From the NCBI GenBank assembly GCA_949739085.1, contig CATIYU010000099.1, forward strand, positions 1-5,300: a stretch of DNA of 5,300 bases. Reading direction: 5' to 3'. The notes beneath the pieces were generated by a model, which saw nothing but the letters and a program-made list of their open reading frames with translations, did not search any database and had not been told where the DNA came from. How positions within the stretch are numbered: position 1 is the stretch's first letter; every line of letters begins with the position of its first letter. Positions 1 to 4,799 of this stretch are shown here, piece after piece. The position numbers and the translations under genes are program-made. This DNA comes from an uncultured Eubacteriales bacterium (GTDB taxonomy: Bacteria > Bacillota_A > Clostridia > Oscillospirales > Oscillospiraceae).

Positions 1-1
1 C

Positions 2-430
2 ATCGGCTGGGGAACCCTTGGCGTGGAGTGGGGCCTGCCTATCTTCGTGGCCTTCGTCCGTGAAGGACGTTTTACCAGAGAGCAGCTTGACGCAAGCCAG
101 GAGTTTACCGTCAATATCCCGTATGGTGAATTTGACAAACAGATTCTTGGATATTGTGGAACCAAGTCAGGCCGGGACGCTGATAAGGCCGGTGATCTGC
201 ATCTGACCCTGATCGAATCGGAGCTTGTGAAAGCTCCTGGTATCCGCGAATTGCCGTTGACGCTGGAGTGCAAGGTGTTGTATCAGCAGCTCCAGAGCAA
301 GGGTTCAATTCCTGAATTTATCAGAGAAAAAATGTACCCAGAGGATACCGGCAGCTCTAATCCTGGTGCAAACAGGGACTACCACATTGCTTACTATGGG
401 CAGATTGTGAAAGCATACATAATCAAATAA
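2..430 (+). CDS. Flavin reductase family protein (flavoredoxin-like), 5' partial
   Basis: Members of this family bind FMN and use or pass on reducing equivalents as soluble cytoplasmic flavoproteins; the exact partner cannot be told here. The frame is open from base 2, so the start lies outside the window. The 142 visible residues begin IGWGTLGVEWGLPIFVAFVR, which matches the conserved TIGWGTxGxxWGxPxFxxxVR stretch near the N-terminus of flavoredoxin-type reductases. The following R-F-T-x-E-Q-L and EFTVNIP segments also fit. By comparison with usual members of about 170-190 residues, roughly 30-40 N-terminal residues are missing. The C-terminus (HIAYYGQIVKAYIIK) looks natural. It is the only plus-strand gene here and its last 8 nt overlap the end of the convergent zinc-ribbon gene. 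It may be cargo of the element or flanking chromosome. A GTG at 23 is internal and is not a likely start. Confidence 0.88.
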   Translation: MGWGTLGVEWGLPIFVAFVREGRFTREQLDASQEFTVNIPYGEFDKQILGYCGTKSGRDADKAGDLHLTLIESELVKAPGIRELPLTLECKVLYQQLQSKGSIPEFIREKMYPEDTGSSNPGANRDYHIAYYGQIVKAYIIK

Positions 431-758
431 TCTGCTTTCCCGGCAACATACTGCGGTAATACCTCCGTGCCTGGGCCCGCTGGTTGAGCCGTCTGTCCCG
501 CTCAACGATCTCGCATTTGGTACATCGGAATCCACTGCCGTTGAAGATCTTTCCGCAGTATAAGCAGATATGGCGCGGTATAATTTCTTCCCGCTCACAC
601 TCGCAGAGCGCGGCAACCTCCCGCCAGGGAACCTCCCACCAGCTTGCAGCCTCCACGGTAGCCTGCTCCCAGCTGGGCGCATCCACGACAGCCAGCCCGC
701 ACTCCGGATGACGTACCCACCAGAGATGCTGGGGCGATGCTTTCTTTGGGGTTGGCAT
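423..758 (-). CDS. Small Trp-rich zinc-ribbon protein, last gene of the mobilization operon
   Basis: The 111-residue product has two parts. Residues about 12-52 are aromatic (WWVRHPECG, then PSWEQATVEAASWWEVPW) and resemble a short module I associate with small proteins of Clostridia mobile elements; this likeness is from memory. Residues 65-82 form a classic zinc ribbon, C65-x2-C68-x10-C79-x2-C82, with extra cysteines at 20, 52 and 54. The tail (about 87-111) is rich in Arg and Gln, which would suit nucleic-acid binding. The ATG at 758 was chosen because AGGAGGT lies 5 nt upstream; the frame stays open to 893, but that part is an antisense-like extension over the relaxase end. The stop is 8 nt inside the convergent flavin reductase gene. 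Function is unknown; an accessory or regulatory DNA-binding role in transfer is inference. Confidence 0.8.
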   Translation of the reverse strand: MPTPKKASPQHLWWVRHPECGLAVVDAPSWEQATVEAASWWEVPWREVAALCECEREEIIPRHICLYCGKIFNGSGFRCTKCEIVERDRRLNQRAQARRYYRSMLPGKQII

Positions 759-763
759 ACATA

Positions 764-770
764 ACCTCCT
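764..770 (-). promoter_or_regulatory. Ribosome binding site AGGAGGT overlapping the relaxase stop codon
   Basis: On the minus strand the relaxase stop TAG (771-769) runs straight into AGGAGGT, which sits 5 nt before the ATG at 758. This fixes the start of the zinc-ribbon gene and suggests its translation is coupled to that of the relaxase. Confidence 0.8.
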
Positions 771-2142
771 AAGATATTTTGGGCGCATGGTCATCCGGTT
801 TGTGACCATGCGCGATTTTCTTCTCCCGGAGCTTTCGCAGCAGCTTCCGGTCGGTGTGGTACACTGGGCTGGCTGGCGGCGTCTGCTCCTCAAAAACCCG
901 GCTCATGTGGTGCAGGAGACGGGTCACGGAATTGAACAGCAGGGCAGAAGAATGACTGTCATTTCTCTGCCCTGCCGCCACATTCGGGGCTGCTGGCACA
1001 GTATGATTTTGCTCCAACTGAGCGCCTAAGAGCACCGCCTCCTGGATTACAATGTTTTTGATCCGCTTGAACTCTTTCTGTTGTGAGAGCGGAATCCGTT
1101 CTGGCAGCTCGTCCTTGTAAGTCCGCAGAACTTCTTCTCGCATCTCATACCATAGGTTGTATGCGGCAGCGATACGCTCGTCCCGCTCCAACTCGTCCAC
1201 GATTTCATCTACCAAAGATTTCACGGACGGCTTGAGATATCCGTACTGCTTCTTGCCGGAAGTGATCCGGAGCTGCCGCGACAACTCCATCATCAGTTCC
1301 TCAATACGTTCATTGGACAGAGTGCCATCCTGCATCTGTAGCGTGATCCGGTGCAAAACCTTCTGCGAATCCTGGTTCAGTGAATCTCGACGCTGAGTCT
1401 GCCTTTCATAAATTTCAGTCAAGTCATTCCGGAAGACTTCCTTTGCAATCCCGGATTTGATTTTCTCAATTCCTCGCTCGGTCAGGAATCCAGATTTGCC
1501 ATCCGCACTGTAACAGACCATATGCACGTGAGGGTGATGTGACTCGTCATGGAACGAAGCATACCACCGAAACTGATCCAACGGGATCTTCATCGCCTGC
1601 GCCATATCCACTGAATAAGCAGAGAGGAAGTCCTTCCATTTCTCCACACTATCAAACCCTAACCGCGCGGCATCCTCCCGGCGCAGGGAAATCACCGGCA
1701 GCCAGACCGTGCCTGGGTGGTGCGCCACCTCATCTTGGATTTTGGACAGAGTCAACGGATGATTGCCGCTGGTGAACAGGCCATGCGAACCAAACCGCTG
1801 TGCGCGAGGGCGCTTGGCGATGTAGTCCACATAGTTTTCCAGCTTGGCGATCTGATCAAGATTGTCTTCGATTGCCCGCGTGATGAACTCAGACGCACTG
1901 CTGCGAGTAGGAGATTCCTGGTAGTCAGCGTACTCTTCCAACCCTTTACTCAGAGGAAACTCCCGCACCAATTTCTCCACCATATTGACCTGATTTTCTG
2001 TGGCGGGCAGATTCATCTTTCCGGAATCAATGCGCTGGACACCCTTGCGGGTAGCAATATAGGCCACCATATTTCCTAGATGAGCGGCGGCCTTCGCCGT
2101 GCCTCCCTTGACATGTGGACACTTGAAAATGATGCGCGGCAT
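769..2142 (-). CDS. MobP-type relaxase (MobP3-like)
   Basis: Relaxases nick one strand at oriT, stay covalently bound to the 5' end through a tyrosine, and lead the strand into the recipient. The 457-residue product opens with MPRIIFKCPHVKGG and AHLGNMVAYIATRKGVQRI, a pattern I recognise from MobP3-class relaxases of Bacillota; Tyr28 is the likely catalytic residue. The metal-binding histidine motif is intact at residues 198-208 (HDESHHPHVHM), preceded by the strand FRWYASF. Residues about 222-345 are charged and helical, and the tail (about 430-457) is basic, as expected for DNA contact. The ATG at 2142 has GGGAGGGG 9 nt upstream. It lies 23 nt after the acidic-protein gene and overlaps the ribosome binding site of the next gene, so it is in the middle of an operon. 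No frameshift or missing motif is seen. The family call is firm; the subclass is from memory. Confidence 0.93.
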   Translation of the reverse strand: MPRIIFKCPHVKGGTAKAAAHLGNMVAYIATRKGVQRIDSGKMNLPATENQVNMVEKLVREFPLSKGLEEYADYQESPTRSSASEFITRAIEDNLDQIAKLENYVDYIAKRPRAQRFGSHGLFTSGNHPLTLSKIQDEVAHHPGTVWLPVISLRREDAARLGFDSVEKWKDFLSAYSVDMAQAMKIPLDQFRWYASFHDESHHPHVHMVCYSADGKSGFLTERGIEKIKSGIAKEVFRNDLTEIYERQTQRRDSLNQDSQKVLHRITLQMQDGTLSNERIEELMMELSRQLRITSGKKQYGYLKPSVKSLVDEIVDELERDERIAAAYNLWYEMREEVLRTYKDELPERIPLSQQKEFKRIKNIVIQEAVLLGAQLEQNHTVPAAPNVAAGQRNDSHSSALLFNSVTRLLHHMSRVFEEQTPPASPVYHTDRKLLRKLREKKIAHGHKPDDHAPKIS

Positions 2143-2165
2143 AATAAATCACCCCTCCCACTCTG

Positions 2166-2642
2166 TCACATGGACATTTGCGGATAAGGATCGGCTGTTT
2201 GAGCGTCCATGACGCTCTGCTGCTGCTCAAGAATGTCCGGATAGGTATCCAGTATACAAGGATATGCCTGCACCAGTTCCGGGAGTGTATCCAGCATTTC
2301 CGTAGACATCTCCCATAAATCCAGATGGTGATTCTCCGACAGTATCTCTGGGGGATGGAAGATAACCCATTCTGTAAGTTCCTCACCATATGCCCAGCAT
2401 CTCGCCATCTGCGCCGCGCCAGTTTTAACGCTTACGTCATCTGCGATACCGGTGGAAGCCGCCGCTGGCCGGACGGTGAGCGCCGCAAGCAGGGTAATAT
2501 CATCCGCACCCAAGTTGACTGCGTACTCCATCATGCCGCTCCATGCTTCCACGAAGTTAAGCAGCGCCCGTCCATTTTCCGTGGTCTGCTGCTCTGTGGT
2601 AAAGTTTGCGTGAGTTTGCTCCATACCATTTTTAATTTTCAT
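2166..2642 (-). CDS. Uncharacterised acidic protein encoded between the RHH protein and the relaxase
   Basis: I do not recognise this 158-residue product. After a polar N-terminus rich in Thr, Gln and Asn (about 1-24) there is a helical segment (ENGRALLNFVEAWSGMMEYAV, about 23-42), then an Ala/Val-rich stretch (50-80), a Trp-containing region (82-94), and a strongly acidic C-terminal half with repeated Asp, Glu, Leu and Tyr (about 99-143). It has no signal peptide, no convincing membrane helix and no cysteine motif. The ATG at 2642 has AGGAGG about 10 nt upstream. An in-frame ATG at 2678 is upstream of that site and is rejected; an internal ATG at 2624 is possible. The gene lies 43 nt after the RHH gene and 23 nt before the relaxase, so it is almost certainly co-transcribed. 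A role as relaxosome partner or as an acidic regulator is inference only. Confidence 0.75.
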   Translation of the reverse strand: MKIKNGMEQTHANFTTEQQTTENGRALLNFVEAWSGMMEYAVNLGADDITLLAALTVRPAAASTGIADDVSVKTGAAQMARCWAYGEELTEWVIFHPPEILSENHHLDLWEMSTEMLDTLPELVQAYPCILDTYPDILEQQQSVMDAQTADPYPQMSM

Positions 2643-2685
2643 AATGTGATAGCCTCCTGAGAAATTGCGGCGTGGCAAACCGCTC

Positions 2686-3090
2686 CTATTCGCCTTTCTG
2701 ATACTTTAACGCATCCGCAAAAGTGACTGCGCCGCCAGTCTTCTTGACCTCCTGAATGCACCGTCCGCGCAGACGCTCCAGGGCCTCTGGGCTGACGTCC
2801 ACCTCGGAGGCCAGCACGTTCATCATCATATTTGTTTCCACAGCCAGCTTGAAAAGTAACCGGGCAATGTGGTTTTCCGCATTTGCAACTGTCCCCTGGA
2901 GCGCAGAAACAAGAACGGGTGCAAGAAACTCCGTGGCGTTTTTGCTGGCAACATAGCCTGCATAAAAGTGGATCGCTTTCTCGATAAATTCGCTCTGGTT
3001 CTGGCAATTATCCAACGGGTAGAAATCTTTGACGGTCTGCTGTGTCTCCGGCAAAATCCGCAGGGCAAACTTGATCTTCTCTCTGGGCAT
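2686..3090 (-). CDS. Ribbon-helix-helix DNA-binding protein, probable relaxosome accessory factor (MobC-like role)
   Basis: The 134-residue product starts with a short basic strand (KIKFALRIL, residues 5-13), then a helix (ETQQTVKDFY, 15-24), a turn with N-Q-S, and a second helix (SEFIEKAIHFYAGYVASK, 33-50). This is the layout of ribbon-helix-helix dimers, in which paired strands enter the DNA major groove. The remaining part (about 55-118) is helical, with a Met-rich patch (TNMMMNVLA) and an Arg-rich helix (ALERLRGRCIQEVKK), perhaps for oligomerisation or relaxase contact. The ATG at 3090 has GGAGGT 5 nt upstream; the longer frame to 3261 reads through the noncoding repeats and is rejected. 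It is the first gene of the operon, next to the oriT-like repeats. Such proteins usually bind oriT, help the relaxase and repress their own promoter. The fold is fairly sure; the MobC-like role is inferred from position. Confidence 0.82.
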   Translation of the reverse strand: MPREKIKFALRILPETQQTVKDFYPLDNCQNQSEFIEKAIHFYAGYVASKNATEFLAPVLVSALQGTVANAENHIARLLFKLAVETNMMMNVLASEVDVSPEALERLRGRCIQEVKKTGGAVTFADALKYQKGE

Positions 3091-3095
3091 AGCAT

Positions 3096-3101
3096 ACCTC
3101 C
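3096..3101 (-). promoter_or_regulatory. Ribosome binding site GGAGGT of the RHH gene
   Basis: GGAGGT on the minus strand lies 5 nt before the ATG at 3090. It decides this start against the longer open frame that runs up to 3261 through the repeats. Confidence 0.75.
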
Positions 3102-3120
3102 ATTTCTCTGATTTTTGACC

Positions 3121-3138
3121 GTATCCCCGCTTGGAACC
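3121..3138 (+). repeat. Direct repeat copy 1 of the oriT-like region
   Basis: This copy reads gtatccccgcttggaacc. It matches 3209-3226 (gtacccccgcctggaacc) at 16 of 18 positions; both differences are t/c changes. The copies are 88 bp apart. They could be binding sites for the neighbouring RHH protein (inference). Confidence 0.6.
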
Positions 3139-3162
3139 CCAGGTAACCCCTACAGCGGCAGT

Positions 3163-3209
3163 CGGTTTCGGCCACGCGGATGCAAATCTGACCCCCGTGG
3201 CCGAAATCG
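3163..3209. repeat. Inverted repeat, 14-bp arms with one mismatch
   Basis: The left arm 3163-3176 (cggtttcggccacg) and right arm 3196-3209 (cgtggccgaaatcg) are complementary except for one G/T position. The inner 11 bp (3166-3176 and 3196-3206) are perfect. The 19-nt spacer starts at 3177 and ends in a run of C. The length and spacing fit a relaxase recognition hairpin better than a terminator, because no T-run follows on either strand. Confidence 0.75.
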
Positions 3210-3226
3210 TACCCCCGCCTGGAACC
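3209..3226 (+). repeat. Direct repeat copy 2 of the oriT-like region
   Basis: This copy reads gtacccccgcctggaacc and starts on the last base of the right arm of the inverted repeat. It is the partner of 3121-3138. Confidence 0.6.
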
Positions 3227-3261
3227 TCGTCCCCGACCCGCATTGCGGGGCGGTGTGGCAC

Positions 3262-3289
3262 GAGCGGGGGCGCAGCGCGACCCCCGCTC
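3262..3289. repeat. Strong GC-rich hairpin
   Basis: A perfect 9-bp stem pairs gagcggggg (3262-3270) with cccccgctc (3281-3289). Inside it, cgc (3271-3273) can pair with gcg (3277-3279) around agc, giving a stem of about 12 bp with one bulged A at 3280. No clear T-run follows on either strand, so an intrinsic terminator is unlikely. It may be a structural part of the transfer origin or an RNA structure in the leader of a transcript. Confidence 0.6.
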
Positions 3290-3481
3290 TTTATCCCGCA
3301 CCGTTTTCTTTTCCCCGTCCGCCCCTCGTTCCGGCGGCCCGGCGTTTTTCCAACCCCCGCCGCAAACCCGGCTTACAGGCCGCGACAGAGCCGTTTGGGA
3401 GGCCGGGCGGGGCAGGGGTGCCACCTGGGCGGGAAAGCCCGCACAAACTGCCTCACAGGGGCAAACAGCGGGGAACAGGCA

Positions 3482-3503
3482 GGGAGGACCTCTTGGTCCT
3501 CCC
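3482..3503 (-). terminator. Hairpin just after the 3513-4028 gene, possible terminator
   Basis: A perfect 9-bp stem (gggaggacc, 3482-3490, with ggtcctccc, 3495-3503) closes a 4-nt loop and starts 9 nt after the stop codon of the minus-strand gene ending at 3513. Outside it, aacag (3474-3478) can pair with ctgtt (3509-3513) to extend the stem imperfectly. Its position suits transcript end formation or 3'-end protection, but there is no U-tract, so classical Rho-independent action is doubtful. Confidence 0.5.
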
Positions 3504-3512
3504 GCTGTCTGT

Positions 3513-4028
3513 TTACATCGCCATTTCCGGCCTGTCATTTTGGACAATTTCTTCGGTATGGCTGCTCGCTTCCTGGCCAACCATATTCTGCTGCGGCGCC
3601 CGAAACCGGATCACGATGTTCTGATAGTCATAACCTACCCGGTCCAGCAATTTCTCTGTGAGGTTCCCTAGCAGAGCCTCCGTATCGAATTTGCTTTCCC
3701 AGTACAGCCCTGCATCGATCTTAAGCGGTGCGGCCATACCGTTCGGGCTGTCTGCCAGCAGGGTACGGAAGTTTCCGCTGATCCGCCCCCGCAGGTCCAG
3801 CATCCGTTTGTGGAGCTGCGCATCGGCATTGCAGTCCTGCAGAATGGCAAGCACGACCTTCTTCCAAGTGCCTGCTTCGATCTCCACGCCGTGCAGGATG
3901 ACGGAAGCCGGCTTTTCGCCTTTGAACATGGACGGCGGTGAGGCGAGGGGTAGAAGCCGTCCACCCTTCTCCTGGAATGCCTCCACTCTGTCACCCAGGA
4001 TAAGACGGCAGATCATCAAGGTGTTCAT
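3513..4028 (-). CDS. Uncharacterised protein, possibly the main part of a frameshifted gene
   Basis: The frame gives 171 residues. I do not recognise a named family. Residues 1-23 (LMICRLILGDRVEAFQEKGG) look like the inside of a helix rather than a natural N-terminus. A Gly/Pro-rich link follows, then a likely folded domain at about 41-141: a strand (ASVILHGVEI), a helix (TWKKVVLAILQDCNADAQLHKRMLDLRG in part), a GRISGNFR turn, and DAGLYWESKFDTEALLGNL leading to VGYDYQNIVIRF. The last block loosely resembles a domain seen in other uncharacterised Firmicutes proteins, from memory and weakly. The tail is Gln/Glu-rich. The ATG at 4028 has no spaced ribosome binding site (GGTGG directly abuts it). 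The upstream 32-codon ORF at 3991-4089 overlaps it in another frame and may hold the true start. Confidence 0.65.
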   Translation of the reverse strand: MNTLMICRLILGDRVEAFQEKGGRLLPLASPPSMFKGEKPASVILHGVEIEAGTWKKVVLAILQDCNADAQLHKRMLDLRGRISGNFRTLLADSPNGMAAPLKIDAGLYWESKFDTEALLGNLTEKLLDRVGYDYQNIVIRFRAPQQNMVGQEASSHTEEIVQNDRPEMAM

Positions 4029-4089
4029 CCACCAGCCGGTGGAACTGTTCCCGGCAGACGTTGATCTCTGTCAGTACATGTTTATCCAT
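3991..4089 (-). CDS. 32-codon ORF overlapping the next gene; probable N-terminal piece of it or a coupling peptide
   Basis: The ATG at 4089 lies 7 nt after the stop of the 196-residue gene, and GGAG at 4103-4106 is a weak, distant ribosome binding site inside that gene's end. The product begins MDKHVLTEINVCREQFHRLV and continues as a plausible amphipathic helix up to DEHLDD, then changes character (LPSYPG) before the stop at 3993-3991. The 171-codon frame is shifted by one base and becomes protein-like exactly in this overlap. A single +1 slip near 4015-4020 would join the helix to LMICRLILGDRVEAF. So this may be the true N-terminus of the downstream protein, cut by a frameshift, or a short leader that couples translation. 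A chance ORF cannot be excluded. Confidence 0.45.
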   Translation of the reverse strand: MDKHVLTEINVCREQFHRLVDEHLDDLPSYPG

Positions 4090-4096
4090 TGTCCGA

Positions 4097-4687
4097 TCAC
4101 ATCTCCATTTCTGGCACATATCTGCCCAACGACATCCTGCATTCTGTTGCAGTGCCTGGAATCGGATCAGCCAGACCGGGGACATGCTCTGTTTGGAGCG
4201 CGGTCCGCACCTCATCCAATTCTGATTGGAGGTCTTTAGCGGTCAGGAATTCTGCGCCGGGATTGCGGATTCCCAGGAGCATGTCTGCCATACCACCCAG
4301 CTCTGTGAGTATCCTTGCAGCATTCAGCAGGGTTTGGCGCTGCTCCAGGGGACATTCCACTGCGCTCTGGAAAAGCATCCAGACCACATCCATCTGAGCG
4401 GCGGCATCCGGTACTGGGAATAGAAGATCGGGATCAATGAGATGCGGTGTGTCTTGCCCAGTGGCGGCAAATTCTCTGGCGCTCTCCACTTCTCGGTCGA
4501 TCCAGCACAGGAGAGGAGCAGCCTCCTCATCCAGCCCAGCGGCTGACGCCGCAATTGCCATTCCTTCCCTCAGCTGAACGGCTGATTCCAGTGCATCCGC
4601 ATCCGTGCAGATGAGTGCTACCGTCTCGTGAGCAATCAGGGTGCAGCGGTCAATGGGAGCGAGGGCGATCCTTGTTTCAGGTTTCAT
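4097..4687 (-). CDS. Uncharacterised acidic, Ala-rich helical protein
   Basis: I do not recognise this 196-residue product. It begins MKPETRIALAPIDRCTLIAH and is mostly helical: an Ala/Glu-rich block (about 31-76), a linker PHLIDPDLLFPVPDAA (81-96), a helix with QMDVVWMLFQSAVE (98-111), a second helix (EQRQTLLNAARILTELGGMADMLL in part, 115-138), and a Glu/Leu-rich segment (149-168). Net charge is clearly negative. There is no signal peptide, obvious catalytic motif or cysteine cluster. The ATG at 4687 was chosen because AAGGAG lies 9 nt upstream; the ATG at 4693 would leave only 3 nt, and the frame's first ATG at 4738 lies upstream of that site. The next ORF starts 7 nt after its stop, so the two are probably translated from one transcript. 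Confidence 0.72.
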   Translation of the reverse strand: MKPETRIALAPIDRCTLIAHETVALICTDADALESAVQLREGMAIAASAAGLDEEAAPLLCWIDREVESAREFAATGQDTPHLIDPDLLFPVPDAAAQMDVVWMLFQSAVECPLEQRQTLLNAARILTELGGMADMLLGIRNPGAEFLTAKDLQSELDEVRTALQTEHVPGLADPIPGTATECRMSLGRYVPEMEM

Positions 4688-4696
4688 TTGCATAGT

Positions 4697-4702
4697 CTCC
4701 TT
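4697..4702 (-). promoter_or_regulatory. Ribosome binding site AAGGAG deciding the start at 4687
   Basis: AAGGAG on the minus strand is 9 nt from the ATG at 4687 and only 3 nt from the ATG at 4693, which favours the shorter product. Confidence 0.65.
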
Positions 4703-4712
4703 CTGTTTTATT

Positions 4713-4722
4713 TTGGCGCCAA
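4713..4722. repeat. Perfect 10-bp palindrome in the gap between two genes
   Basis: The sequence ttggcgccaa is self-complementary and lies 25 nt upstream of the ATG at 4687, in the gap after the stop of the right-end gene. It could be a small operator, but a 10-bp palindrome can also arise by chance and no promoter boxes are evident. Confidence 0.3.
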
Positions 4723-4799
4723 CAACACAATGGCACATTTTTCCTTGGGAAGCTATTCAGCAACACCAACGAAATTTGGGCCGCTGGCTTTGGCAACAA

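Larger units (their letters stand above)
3121..3226. other. Candidate origin of transfer (oriT): inverted repeat flanked by direct repeats
   Basis: Immediately upstream of the RHH-relaxase operon is a 14-bp inverted repeat (3163-3176 and 3196-3209) with one mismatch, separated by 19 nt. On its two sides lie the copies of an imperfect 18-bp direct repeat (3121-3138 and 3209-3226, 16 of 18 identical), the second abutting the inverted repeat. An inverted repeat beside a nick site, plus repeats bound by an accessory protein, is the usual design of oriT for MobP relaxases, which usually lies next to the relaxase operon. The nick position and the transferred strand cannot be read from the sequence; a site within about 15 nt of one arm would be expected. 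The call rests on position and architecture, not on a recognised nic consensus. Confidence 0.55.
3091..3512. other. Noncoding GC-rich intergenic region between the two minus-strand gene clusters
   Basis: These 422 bases carry no credible gene. Several long frames are open on both strands, but their products are low-complexity Pro/Arg/Gly-rich chains, as expected where high GC removes stop codons. The part from about 3115 to 3230 holds the inverted and direct repeats listed separately. The part from about 3237 to 3480 is very rich in G and C and contains several short stems, including 3237-3249 (cccgc-att-gcggg), 3262-3289 and 3429-3442 (gcggg-aaag-cccgc). The motif acccccg occurs at 3191, 3211, 3280 and 3353. 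The promoter of the mobilization operon should lie in the part near 3091-3200, but I cannot point to clear -35 and -10 boxes. Confidence 0.8.

Noticed and set aside
759..893. N-terminal extension of the zinc-ribbon protein into the relaxase gene
   Set aside because: The extension is Arg/Ser/Cys-rich out-of-frame relaxase sequence, and AGGAGGT supports the ATG at 758.
1717..2079. Plus-strand open frame of 120 codons inside the relaxase gene
   Set aside because: The relaxase frame on the other strand carries conserved motifs over its full length; this frame is its shadow.
3091..3200. A sigma-70 promoter for the mobilization operon
   Set aside because: A promoter is expected here, but I found no pair of -35 and -10 boxes good enough to give coordinates.
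3091..3261. N-terminal extension of the RHH protein to an upstream start at 3261
   Set aside because: The extension reads through the oriT-like repeats, and GGAGGT is ideally placed for the ATG at 3090.
3191..3359. Iteron-type replication origin built on acccccg
   Set aside because: The four copies are short, irregularly spaced (20, 69 and 73 nt) and lie in C-rich DNA where such a motif recurs by chance; no replication initiator gene is present in the window.
3008..3580. Minus-strand open frame of 190 codons covering the same region
   Set aside because: It overlaps both the RHH gene and the hairpin after the upstream gene, and its product is a low-complexity Arg/Pro/Gly-rich chain; it is a composition artefact.
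3115..3671. Long plus-strand open frames (about 140-176 codons) across the intergenic region
   Set aside because: Their products are Pro/Arg/Gly-rich with no domain-like pattern, they lack ribosome binding sites, they run through the repeats and into the antisense of the 3513-4028 gene, and high GC alone explains the lack of stops.
3658..4239. Plus-strand open frame of 193 codons
   Set aside because: It is antisense to three minus-strand frames with better protein character and ribosome binding sites, and its product is Ser/Pro-rich without recognisable features.
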